A stretch of DNA of 64,000 nt, from positions 15,235,172 to 15,299,171 of the forward strand of contig NC_061782.1 of assembly GCF_022458985.1 (NCBI RefSeq), in the 5' to 3' direction. The stretch comes from Mugil cephalus. Lineage: Eukaryota; Chordata; Actinopteri; Mugiliformes; Mugilidae. The notes under the pieces were generated by a model, which saw only the letters and a list, made by a program, of their open reading frames with translations, searched no databases and was not told the origin of the DNA. Made by a program: the position numbers and the translations under genes. Positions 39,901 through 52,015 of this stretch are shown piece after piece (the first letter of the stretch is position 1; every line of letters begins with the position of its first letter).

Positions 39901-41201
39901 ACAAAATGACAAATGGCAAGGACCAAGTAGAAAAAATTGAGGATAAAGTAGAAAAAAGTGAGGATATAGAAGTAGTAGTTAAGGACAAACAGGCACAAAG
40001 AGAGTATAAAGATGCAAAACTTCAGGATAAAGAAGCAAAAGGGGAAGATAAAGAAGAAAAAAGTGAGGATAAAGTAGCAAAAAGTGAGGATCAAGAAGCA
40101 AAAATTGAGGACAAAAAGGTAAATGGTGAGGCAAAAATTGAGGATAAAAAACAAATTGAGGATAAAGTAGCACAAAGTGATGATAAAGTACCAAAATTAG
40201 CAAAAGGTGAGGATAAAGAAGAAAAAGTTGAGGAGAGAAAGGTAATAAGTGAGACAAAAATTGAGGTTAAAGTAGCAAAAAGCGAGGATAAAGAAGCAAA
40301 AATTGAGGACAAAAAGGTAAATGGTGAGGCACAAATTGAGGATAAAGAAGCAAAAGTTGAGGACAAACAGACAAAATGTGAGGATAAAGAAGCGAAAATT
40401 GAGGATAAAGTAGCAAAAGGTGAGGATAATGTCACAGAGAGTAAGGATAAAGAAGCAAAAGTTGAAGATAAACGGGCAAAAACTGAGGATAAAGTAGAAA
40501 AAGGTGAGGATAACATTGAAAAAGGTGAGGATAAAGTAGCAAAAGGTGACGATAAAGAAGAAAAAGGTGAGGCAAAAATTGAGGATAAAGTAGCAAAAAG
40601 TGAGGATAAAGCCACAGAAAGTAAGGATAAAGAAGCAAAGGTTGAGGATAAACAGGCAAAAATTGACGATAAAGTAGCAAAAAGTGAGGATATAGAAGCA
40701 AAAGGTGAGGATAAAGTAGCAAAAGGTGTAGATAAAGTTGCAAAAAGTGAGGATAAAGTTGCAAAAAGTGAGGATAAATTTGCAAAAAGTGAGGATAAAG
40801 AAGGAAAGGTTGAGGATAAACAGGCAAAAATGGAGGATAAAGTAGCAAAAGGTGAGGATAAAGAAGAAAAAGTTGAGGACAAACAAGCAAAAGGTGAAGA
40901 TAAAGAAGCAAAAATTGAGGATACAGAAACAAAAATTGAGGACAAAACTGCAAAAGGTGACGATAAAGTAGAAAAAGGCATTGAGGATAGTTACAAAGAC
41001 CAGGATAAGGAGTCATCTGTTAAGTCTACAGTGAAAAGTCTTCCTGAAGTTGAGTGTTCACAGCCAGCTAGTGAGGATGTTCTTCAAACAGTCCAAACTG
41101 AGTCACCAAAGGAAAATATAGCCATGACTGCAGGAATAAAAGACGAACATCAGGGGGCACCAGAGAGCACCCAAGTTCAGAAACCAAAACCCTCTGAATA
41201 A
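36953..41201 (+). CDS. Neurofilament-type (type IV, NF-M-like) intermediate filament protein with heptad-repeat tail
   Basis: Three exons: 36953-37885, 37978-38102 (125 bp, phase 0 in and 2 out) and 38315-41201, encoding 1,314 aa. The head is short (1-50). The alpha-helical rod (about 52-363) begins with the conserved [20 protein letters not shown] helix-initiation motif and ends with the helix-termination motif [26 protein letters not shown]. The rod is about 310 residues, as in vertebrate cytoplasmic filaments. Three exons, with the last intron inside the SYR-KLL motif, is a type IV (neurofilament) layout, and the early tail [20 protein letters not shown] resembles the NF-M tail start. The tail is acidic, then from about residue 670 to 1243 is a heptad array of the form E-D-K-x-A-K-x. 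No KSP phosphorylation motif was seen. Expected to copolymerise in the axonal cytoskeleton; this is inferred from the family. Exact orthology (nefm paralogue or another fish type IV gene) is open. Confidence 0.85.
39265..40985 (+). repeat. 21-bp coding tandem repeat (E-D-K-x-A-K-x heptads)
   Basis: About 80 diverged copies of a 21-base unit close to GAGGATAAAGTAGCAAAAGG plus one base. It encodes [21 protein letters not shown] and similar. The coding strand is almost entirely A and G. The array stays in frame throughout despite unit-to-unit divergence, which argues for selection on the protein. It creates long but meaningless antisense ORFs. Confidence 0.95.
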
Positions 41202-42479
41202 ATGCAAGATGATAAAATGTAGAAGCACAAGAAAAGTGCAGCAAAACAGTGGCTATCTGCAGTGAACGAGGAAAACGTGATAAAAGATGCTTCCATTCTA
41301 AATTAAACAAGACAGCAGTTGGTTCAGGCCATTATCAGGGATGGTGAAGCTCAAAATAAAGAATGGCTTAAAGCACATGCAAATTACAAAGCATGAGCCA
41401 AGTCTACAAAGAACAAAACACGATTCCTCAAATGTATGCAGCAGCTTTACCTCTAAACCAACTTGTGTATTGAAAACCCTTTGACTCAACAGAAAACAAA
41501 CATGAATGTAAAGAGCATTTTGGGTCTCTGTTGATGTTGATCTGCTTTGATATGTGCTGACAAATAAATGCAATAATTGAAACAGCCAGTGCGTCTGGGT
41601 TTTATTATTATGAATAGAGATGTTAAGAGTTCTGGAGCATAACCCAACGGATATGGATGCACTCAAAGTACCAATTACTGGGCCGCTGCATGAATGCTGC
41701 AGCGTTTTTGAATCATTTTTGATTTCTGTTGTAATGAAGACGAATCAGACGGACTGATTTTCTTTCTCACTCCTCTGATGTTTGCTGCATTTTGAGACCA
41801 GTGAGTGAATTTTACAATCACAATACAATCAAGAACACATGTATGACCAATTGATCGGTCTTGCTTAATATTTTGTCCTTTTGTCTTTGTATTATGAATT
41901 TGACAAACTCTTGCAGACCTTGTCTCTAGTTTCCTAACCTGTGAAGATTTATCCATGCGTTAGAACAGTTTGTAACAAAAAACTATTTAAATAGCTATAA
42001 AGTTGTCCATCCTCACCCGGCTTTAATATTTTTATCGAGGTCTTAAATTGACAGCTTTTGAGTGTGCTGGTTCCTCTACTTACCTTGTAATAGAGATGAC
42101 TGGGGGTCTGACAGTAAAACTATGCAAGCTCATTCCCTACACATCCCTTTAAAAGACACTTACCTGGATTAAGAGTTAGCTTTCTGAAAATACTTCAGTC
42201 ACAAGTCTCAGCTTCAACTCAGTTTTGAAGATTTAGAAACAAATTTGTTACTCACCATTTCTTTGAAAGTCAAACGGGCTTGAAATCAACAATACAACAC
42301 AAAATATGGGTGGTTAGGCTTTTAAACGTCCTTAAACTAAGCTAGTGAAGGCAGCTTGGTTAGACACTGTTAATCTATTGGATCCATCACATCCATTATT
42401 AGAAAAGGACTAGAAAGCTCAACAAATCAGCTACTTACTGGAGTTTGCTTAGTGAAACTTCCAACAATAACTAAAAATG
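41202..42479. other. 3' UTR of filament gene and convergent intergenic DNA
   Basis: A polyadenylation signal AATAAA at 41563-41568 (+) gives a 3' UTR of about 385 bases. Beyond this I see nothing coding until the minus-strand vdac2 3' end. Confidence 0.75.
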
Positions 42480-42499
42480 CATACGTGGAGTTCAAAGAC

Positions 42500-43381
42500 T
42501 TTATTGAAAACTCGTACATACACATAAGGACCTCCAAGACTTCCTGTGGGCTCCATCGCCGCCCAGTACAGGGAAGCACTTCCGAGAGTGCATATGTGCA
42601 ACTTGCAGTTACACTTCTTTCGGATAATTAGTTTGGCATTATTGTGAACATTTATTACACCCAAGGTTTCCGTTAGAATGAACACCTCCGAATTCTGCTT
42701 GGTCGGCCATGTAACCCAAATTACAGACCACCTTCAGGCACCCGAAAACTGTCCAGTTTAAGGGAATCTGAATATCACAAACCCTCATGGCCAACGCAAA
42801 ACAATATTACAGAGCTGTAGCTTGTCCTTGTGTGCATGATCAGGAAGGGTGCAACAGTGCTTAAATATTAGCTGAAAATAAATCTAGTGTACTTTTAAGG
42901 ATTTGCAAATGAAAACTGTTCAGATGACAAAGGAATATCAGATAGTTGTGACTGTAAAAATCATAGGGAAAGTATGACCACTCTCACCACACAAATCCGT
43001 GAACTAATGTTCTCACATTAAAAAAAAAATAATAAGAAAAACGGAGTGTCTGGGGTTATCACAAGGAAGCCACACAGTTGATGACAGACATAGGGATTGT
43101 ATTGATCAGATTATTATGGCAGTGCTGGACAGGAACAATGACATGATATATAAATAACAGGCCAACAACTGTCTCTTGAAAAGTTGCAACTACAAAGTAA
43201 AAAGCAACAAAGGTAAAATGTACCAATGACAAAAGCACCGACTTGATGTGGTACTCAAGAGTTTGTTGCAGTAGCCTTTGAACCAATCTCTCCATAATAT
43301 CCCCGTGCTGGTTTGAGTTGGACACACATTTAAGGCCAGATTCTTCTGATATTCCCTAGTCCCTTGCAGTATGAGGAAAGC
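42500..43381 (-). other. vdac2: vdac2 3' UTR with polyadenylation signal
   Basis: The stop codon of vdac2 is at 43384-43382. The minus-strand AATAAA at 42505-42500 would give a 3' UTR of about 0.9 kb, typical of vdac2. There is no reading frame in it. Confidence 0.7.
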
Positions 43382-46300
43382 TTAGGCTTCCAGTTCCAGG
43401 CCCAGACCCAGCTTGTGGCCGCCTGCGTTGATGTTCTTTCCATCCACCAGGCCAGACAGAGTGAGCTTCACACCTGCACAAGCAAGAGGATCAAACGTTA
43501 GCCGTACAATTACTGAAGCACAGGTCCAGAGACTTGAGAATGAAGCGCGACTGGAATTGCACGCTATGAAGTGTTGATATAAATAGCTCTATTAAGGTCA
43601 AATCATTTATAGAACACCGTTTCAAAACTGGAGTGCAGAGTGAAATGGCTCTAAAGTGAAGAAAGTAGTGTAGTGCAGCAACCAATGAAACCATAAGAAA
43701 CCACCTTACCAGGTCTCAGAGTCTGGGTGTACCCAACACCAACAAGGCTATTGTTGTTCACTTTAGCCTGCAAATTAAAAACATAAAACTCAGTCACTGG
43801 TTATTAATTTTTACATAACATCAGTTTGACTCTCCGTTACTTACACTGATGGAGGCATCTTTGTCCAGCTGGTATTTGGCTGCGATACCGAAGCGTGTGC
43901 TGTTGCTGCCAGCGGTCCATGCCAGGTTGACTGCTGTCTCCAGCTTGTCACTGACCTTCTGATAGATGGAGCCACCGAACTCGGCCCCATCATTGCTTTA
44001 AAGACCATAAAATAGAAAAATCTTATGCTATAGGGAAATTGAGATTTTTGTCAAAGGTGGTGGAAGACTGGCCATCAGCTTATCGACACACTTGTTCCAC
44101 TTTTCAAAGCTTTAAGCTTCTCCTATTCTGTTTAAAACCATTTCAGAATGACTTGATATATACAGAAAATTCTGTGACTGTTTGGATTTTTGTATTATGG
44201 ACAATAATAACATCGCACCCTGCAGATAGCAGCCATTTGTTATGCGTTCGATTCATCGATTGTTCCATTTTTATTCTCAATACGGCCTTCTGGATTACTC
44301 CAAAATAAAAGTAACCATGTTATGCAGTCCTGTTGCAACATCTGCTGCTTCAAACAATATGTTGCATGTTATTTTTATAGAATTTTTGTCACCTTTGAAT
44401 AACTGAAGTTATCTATAAAAAATATATAAATAAAAACCTAATGTGAAAAGATCTCCACTTACACATTGGTGTGCAGCTGGAAGTCTCCTGTCTTGTAGCC
44501 AATGGCGAAGTTGTTCTGGGTCATTTTGGATTTGGCAGAGTCGAAGCTCATCTGGTAACCAGCGAGCCATCCCTCGTAGCCCACGACGGCAGCTCCGTGG
44601 ATGGTGGGGCCAGCAAAGTCAAAGTCGACATCACAGCCCACGTTAACGTACTCGCGCTTGTAGGCGGTCTTAACTTTGCCACTCTTCTTGCTGTTGAGAA
44701 AATAACAGGGTATTTATAAACTTCAAAATGAAATGCTAATACAAAAGCGTAGGCATCATCAGGGTACCAGGGTATGTCAGGGTATGTATACTTTAAACAA
44801 ATTACTCTTGAAGAACAAACAAATTAATCTCATTCATTCAGAACTTGCTTTATCTGCTGCCACAACTCTGCCTCGGGCAACTACTTTGTGTGCCACTCCT
44901 TAGATTTATGATAATTAACTGGTATGTTCGTACCAGCTGTCAGCCCAAGTAGCAGATCAGATAACGATTTCTCTTCTAGGGCTACATAGCTGAAACATTG
45001 CATAAGTTCAGCAAATTTGATTAGGGTCGTATCAAAAGGTGAATTTGTCAGACCCTGCCAAACAACAGGGTTTTTAAAGAACCAGTTGGCTCAACACTGG
45101 TGTTTATTTTCCAGTTTAAGCCCAACACCGTAGCCTTGAACATGCGGTCTCAAAGCAGTCACGTAACAAAACTCTCTCTCAATATTAAAGAGGATATGTT
45201 TCATCTGGGACATGTGCCCAATTTCTCAAGTGAGTTATAGGTCATAAAGACAACACATTTATGCCTGAAGATGTAGACACAGCAGTAAAACTGAGTCTTT
45301 AATTTTTCCACAGAACAATGTCCAACAACTGAGCAATCACCATAATGCCTTACGAGAGACTAGCTCCACACTGGGCCTAGGGTCACGTGGGCGGCAACAA
45401 CACTTGTCAGAAGCATGTGCGTCAAAGATCAGGTTGCCATAATAACTAGTAGTGAGACAACATGGAGGACAGGCTGGATTCACCCAGAGCTCAAGCAAAA
45501 CTCAAATAAAACTTGTTTTAACCATAACCTTACCCAGTGTTTGGTGAGAAGGTTGTGTCAAATGTCAACTTCAGACCTTTGGCAATCTGGGAGAAGTTAT
45601 GGGAAACATTTGAAATTAAAACAAACCATTTCTTTCCAGTCACGTTAAAGACTCTTTATGTTGACATCCCTAAAGAACAGAAGCAGGAAATGTTTGAACA
45701 TCTTTCTAACCTGATCTTCAACGGTGATTTCTGTTCCCAAGGTGTTGTCGGTGTTCCACTTCTCAGTGAAAGTCAGGCCATATTCTGACCTCTTGTATTT
45801 AGTTTCCAGGGTGCCGGCAACTTTGCTGGTGTCAGTGTTGGAGGAACCAGATGTTTTGAATTCCTGTGGGAGACAATTTTAGAGAAATCATAATTACAAG
45901 ATGAACATAATAAAATGTTAGTCTGGACCAAATGACTATGAATAAAGTGATTCAATGTCTTAATAATCGTGTGTCAGTGAGTCTTTCTATAGGTCATTAC
46001 CAGTCCTTAATCTGCAGGAGTGGCTGATCATACTGGCAGAAAATTAATTATCCATTTTCATGATCAACTAGTTAATTCATCCAGAAATAATGAGCCAGTA
46101 GGAGATTCTCAAACACCGGTTTAAGTTTGACGTGTTGTCTGGAATCGTATTAATGTTGGACTTGTAACTGTTGGTCACAGAAAACAAGAAATTTAAACAT
46201 GTCAAATTTGGCTCTCAGAAATTTCAGAGACAAGATTAGTTGCAGCCTTTATAATCTATATAGCTGTTTGTTATGCAGATATGTCTTAGGTTTGTGTTGT

Positions 46301-46815
46301 GCTGGCCTGGTTGCATTAAGTCTTATGTAGAACTACAGTCCTAGAGGAGGAATTTCATTTTATATAGTACCGCATCTGCTCCATAGAGTAGGAAAAAAAA
46401 AAGAAAAACAAAAGCCCTTGAACTTAAAGTTTTGGCTGGCACATTTAACGTGCATGTATTTCTGAGAGGCAAATAGCTACATTTATGGCTGACAATACCA
46501 TAAGACGTAGATACTACTAAGAAGTCTTTTTTTTTTTTTTTGTTTATACCCTTTAATCAAATTAAATGACGACATGATCTTACCACTCCACTGGCTGACT
46601 TTGTCTTGACATCGAGCTTCACCAGGCCAAATCCTGAAAGAAAGACTCACGTTAATCAGAGTATTTCAAAGTTTTTAACCAAAAGAGACTTGGCAGTTAA
46701 GGAATTTTAATGTTCCAGTAATACTAGGTCAAACTATAGAAATAATACCATAGCCTTTGTTGAAGATGTCCTTGGCAGACTTGCCCAGGTCCGCGTATGA
46801 GGGAGGCACAGCCAT
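43382..46815 (-). CDS. vdac2: vdac2, voltage-dependent anion channel 2 (outer mitochondrial membrane porin)
   Basis: Eight coding exons, read on the minus strand: 46815-46749, 46633-46584 (50 bp), 45863-45711 (153), 45586-45534 (53), 44690-44463 (228), 43995-43845 (151), 43767-43710 (58), 43473-43382. They encode 283 aa, the standard VDAC length, in the usual VDAC exon pattern. The protein starts [20 protein letters not shown] (the N-terminal helix in the pore). It carries the [15 protein letters not shown] segment with Glu73, the [20 protein letters not shown] block with the GLK motif, and ends [13 protein letters not shown]. Sequence choices ([24 protein letters not shown]) point to VDAC2 rather than VDAC1 or 3. 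It forms a 19-strand beta-barrel for ATP/ADP and metabolites and binds BAK in mammals. It lacks the N-terminal extension of mammalian VDAC2. Confidence 0.98.
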
Positions 46816-48028
46816 TGTATCTGTAGATGGAAGCAAAACGTTATTGTTGATCCTCATCCTGACCTACTGTTCAAGTGCATTTCAACCACTTTGTGCATAA
46901 TAAAAATAATAAAAGGGCAATTTTGTGGACCAAATAAAACAAATTTCATGATGCATGAAGCAAAACGAACAACTGTAAAGGTCCGCTGTTCACTAATGTG
47001 TATAACACCGATATTTGTCTCTTATAAATATACCATACTCGTATAAATATACCACTGATGTCCATTGATGTCTCTTATAAATATACCATCCAGGCCATGT
47101 ACTGGGTCTTTGCGTACACAGAAACCAGGAGAAGATTTCCAGCATTACTCACGCACTAAAATATTAATGTATTTTCAGGATACACACCATTTACCGCAAA
47201 CAGTGTCTACCCGTCCTACAGTTGCCACAACTATTGAGCAGAATTCAGACTTTCCTTTAGCAGGCACTTAAAACCAATCTTACAATACTCTCCTCCTGCT
47301 TATGATGACCAGGTGAGCGGACTGCCAGCACTGGTCAGAACATAATCTTAAAGAGTTGACGAAATCAGAGACCTTTTTGTATATTCTTATCTATATTAAA
47401 AGTGCACGCGGTCACATTTAGACAATTCAGGTCTATCCCGACGGTCGCAACGTTGGTTTCGCTTTTACTTTACATATATATAACACAAGCGCTTCATTCC
47501 AGGGGTGCAGGTAGTTCCGGCACACAAGGTTACTGGTGGAGACAGGAGCCATTTTGACGCACTGGAGAACCTGGTCCGGGTCCGGCTCATATTAATCTAG
47601 CCCTCCACGTGAACTGGCAGACATGACTAGGCGTGGTGCGGTACATGCCGGCAGCAATTAGCCGGACGGGTTAATTAACCCGCTGACAAGCACCACGAGC
47701 AAGCTAGTGACACCTGAGCTGTGGACTAGGCCACGGGGCGGTTAGCAGAAAACATGGCAACCGCTAAAAGTTATAAGTTCATACTGTTTTCCACCAGTGG
47801 ATTTGAAGAATGGGCTGTGCTTTTAAAGCAGCATGAAACTTGTAAGATAAGGCGAGGCTGACGTTTTTACCCGACATGTGTCAGACGCAGCACGCCAAGT
47901 ACGGCTAGCATAGCTAACTTAGCTAACCTGCAGTAGTACCGGCGTATGCAAAGCGCGCGTGGACTCTGCTTATTCCTTGGTATGGAGTTACTAACACGAG
48001 TGTCACGGTGAATATACGAGTCGCTTAC

Positions 48029-48110
48029 CGGTAAAAGACGGGGTTAGTGGTAAACTAAAGTGACTTTTTCGGAGATGTTCCTCACACCGTGCGGCAGAAC
48101 CAGGCGTCAC
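48029..48110 (-). other. vdac2: Probable non-coding first exon of vdac2 (donor at 48029/48028)
   Basis: The coding exon beginning at 46820 has only five bases before its ATG, so an upstream 5' UTR exon is needed. On the minus strand CCCGTCTTTTACCG|GTAAGCGACT is a strong donor in a CG-containing region. The exon end is supported by the splice site only; its 5' limit is a guess. Another donor-like site lies near 47540. Confidence 0.4.
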
Positions 48111-48265
48111 CGGTTGGAGGACGAGCTGAAGGAGACTGACTGCACCAATGAACTCCAGACCTATCACAGCCCGACTCAGGACCCGAGGAGGCTGCACAAA
48201 TGCCTGAGTGTAAATCATTGTCAAAGTCGTCAGCATGCAGCCGAAAGGTCCAAAATTATGCAAGC

Positions 48266-49394
<1,129 letters not shown>

Positions 49395-52015
49395 TTAAAT
49401 GTGCCGGTGTTGCGGAGCTGCCAGTGTGCTATATGTGACATCTGTAGCATTTGCTTCATTATGCTGAAAAAGAGAAAAAAACATGGAAAATGTCTCATAT
49501 ATGACATATCGAGACAGTGAAGAAAGGAAGTGAAACGATTAAACCGCATTAAGTGAAAGATAATGGACTTTTGATACTTACCCTTTCTACAATCCTGTTC
49601 TTTTTGGCAACCACAGAAGCGTATAGGATGTCCACATCGCTTTTAACAGGTGACATCTGGGTTACAACAGACAATGACAAATGAACAATTCACACGTTAG
49701 ATTTCAGTCTACTTGTATAAATTTGTGAGAACGTGGGCTGAATTCTCAACATCGCTGAGAATGTTACTTCCCCTTTAGCTGCAATAGGTCTCATTACATC
49801 GAGATCACCATTTCCACCCTTTACACAACGGCCATAAAAAGCATATCATAAAAAAGTGCTACCCTTTAGAGGTCAAACCAAAGATCAGTACAACTAAGAA
49901 TAAATATGGTTTTGCGTGTGATCAATATTGCCTCACATATTAGGAATCCATCTGCAACGATATGTGCGGGCCAGTTAAAGATTCAGTGAAAATGTTAAAC
50001 TTGATTTCCTAATAAAGGACGTTACCTGGACTGAACTTTTCCTCCTGTGGGTGACATTGCAGTATGCCACTTCCTCATCTGCCTGTGGTGCAGGAGTAAA
50101 ACTAAATGTCAGGGGACAAATCTTGCTTTTGCACAGCTTCAAAATAACATCAATTATTAAACGGTCCAGTACAATGTAAATTATTTTATGTTGTGCTAAA
50201 ATCGTATGTTGTATGCTAGATATGCTTTTTCTTAAAGAGAAAGACATTTTATAAAGTGTGTTTAAAACTGGAACATATGCAAGCACTACATAACTCACAT
50301 CACATAAGTCTCAATAACTTGGCCAAAAAAAAGAAACGAACACACAAAAAAAAAAAAACAAATCTGCAGAGAAATGAATCTGAATAACTTACCTTGGTCG
50401 TTGCTGATGATGATTCTGCTTTGGCATGCTCTAGAAAAACAGAAAGGCTGTTACCAATTCATCCTGGCAGTGCACAAAAATCTGACCTAAAAGTAAAATA
50501 TTGAAAAATGATGAGGCTAAAAAAATAAATTTGATGAGGAAGTTTGATCATACTTACTGCGCTTCAACATGAACCAGACGAGAAAAGTCAAACTCACAAT
50601 CAGGATCAGCAAACCCAGAGGGATGATGAGCATCTTTAGGTCAAATGAATTTGTGCTGCATACAGTTTGAGTGTGAGTTAGGTGATTTATAGAGAGTTTC
50701 CCTTATAAACTTAACACAGTAAACCGCAAACTGCATGTTAATGCAAAGTCTTCTTACCTGTGTCGTCCTATTTCACCTGGTGTTGTGATGTCTTTGAAAG
50801 GAATGGTGGAAACTAAAAAAAGACAATCATTGATAGAGTAATATTATTAATTCCAAATAACTGATACACATTTATATTTTATAATCACTTCAGGTACTTA
50901 CATGTAGTAGGCTTCTCAGTAACTGTAACATGCACTGGCATCTGAAGGTCTCCACTTTTACACCAGTACCAGCCACTGTCCTGCTGTCTCAGTTCACTCA
51001 TAGTTACAGTAAAAACGTCATGCCCCGTCTTATTTATGTTCACTGCCGTTCCGTCTATTGATCCAGATGGGCTCGTCACACATTTGCCGCCAATCCTGCA
51101 CCAAGCAATTTCTCTTGAAGTACTGTGACAGCTGATGGCTACGTTTTCTCCGATAAATCCCGTAGCCTTCTGATTGTCCACATAGAGACTGGGCGTACCT
51201 TGATTGAAAACAAATATTAATGAATGGAAAAAAAAATAAAAATAAAATTGTCTGTACCATTTAGACCACATATTTATTCTCATCAGCTTTGACTGACAAA
51301 TCTAATCAGCGTGGTCTTCCTGTCTGTTTTTCGTTCAGGCTGTTTAACTTTGATAAAGTGTTGGAAATGTGCACGAGAAGTTAGACTTACCGCTGAATTT
51401 AAACTATTGTACTTACCACCGGTGATTGACAGTTCGAAAAACGTTCTCTCGTAGGACCCTCCAGGGTACTGGAAACTACACCAGAAATAAGAGTTTCTGT
51501 TTGTCAGCTGTCTTATAGTCACAGTGAAGATTCCTTGTTTGTCATCAGAGATTGAAAACTTCCCTGAATTTTGTGGCTGGTCTGTTTGAGTGACATATTT
51601 ACAGTATCTCCAGTAATATCCTTCACACAAGTACTTTACGAGGTTTACATATTGCATGGAATAGAGACAGGGGATAGATATAGAATCTCCAGCCTTCACT
51701 TGTACTTTACTGACTGAAGTTAAGCTGTGGATTCCTGCAATAAGAAGAAACACAGTGTTTTAATATTCATTCACTAATAGTATGGATCTATGATCCGTAA
51801 GTTTCCCATATGAAATTGTGTCTATATAATTATGACAAACTGACAGATTAGGAAATGAAACGCTGCTAGGTTGGAGCAAATAATCACATAACTGAAATAT
51901 CATCATCTGATGTGAATTCAATAATAAGAATAAAAAAAAAAAAAAAAAACATTTTAAAACATCACTGACCTGTTAGTCCGATGAGGACAAGCATAGCACT
52001 GGGACAGAGAGCCAT
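49395..52015 (-). CDS. CD300/pIgR-like (CMRF35-like) inhibitory receptor, gene 1
   Basis: Nine exons on the minus strand: 52015-51970, 51734-51417, 51198-50902, 50791-50758, 50655-50558, 50430-50393, 50082-50026, 49656-49582, 49463-49395; 343 aa. The signal peptide is MALCPSAMLVLIGLTG. Two V-type Ig domains follow, each on one phase-1 exon. Domain 1 (VSKVQVKAGDSISIPCLY ... KYLCEGYYWRYC ... FWCSF) has the extra cysteine pair typical of the CD300/pIgR family; domain 2 ends DSGWYWCKSGDLQMPVHVTV. A short stalk and a transmembrane helix at about 240-262 (MLIIPLGLLILIVSLTFLVW) follow. The cytoplasmic tail has three ITIM-type tyrosines on separate exons: VAYCNV (Y284), ILYASV (Y308), VTYSTL (Y332). 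Expected to sit on leukocytes and recruit SHP-type phosphatases; ligand unknown. The 34-bp stalk exon is the least certain, because a nearer acceptor would give a stop. Confidence 0.88.

Noticed and set aside
39098-41016. Several long minus-strand ORFs (up to 296 residues, Leu/Phe/Ser-rich) opposite the filament tail
   Set aside because: They are mirror images of the 21-bp coding repeat, open in several frames at once because the unit lacks stops. The + strand has the rod domain, splice sites and TATA box.
48003-48263. 86-residue minus ORF at the vdac2 5' end as an N-terminal extension
   Set aside because: It is not joined in frame to a VDAC start, the donor at 48029 cuts it, and the coding exon already begins with the standard [12 protein letters not shown].
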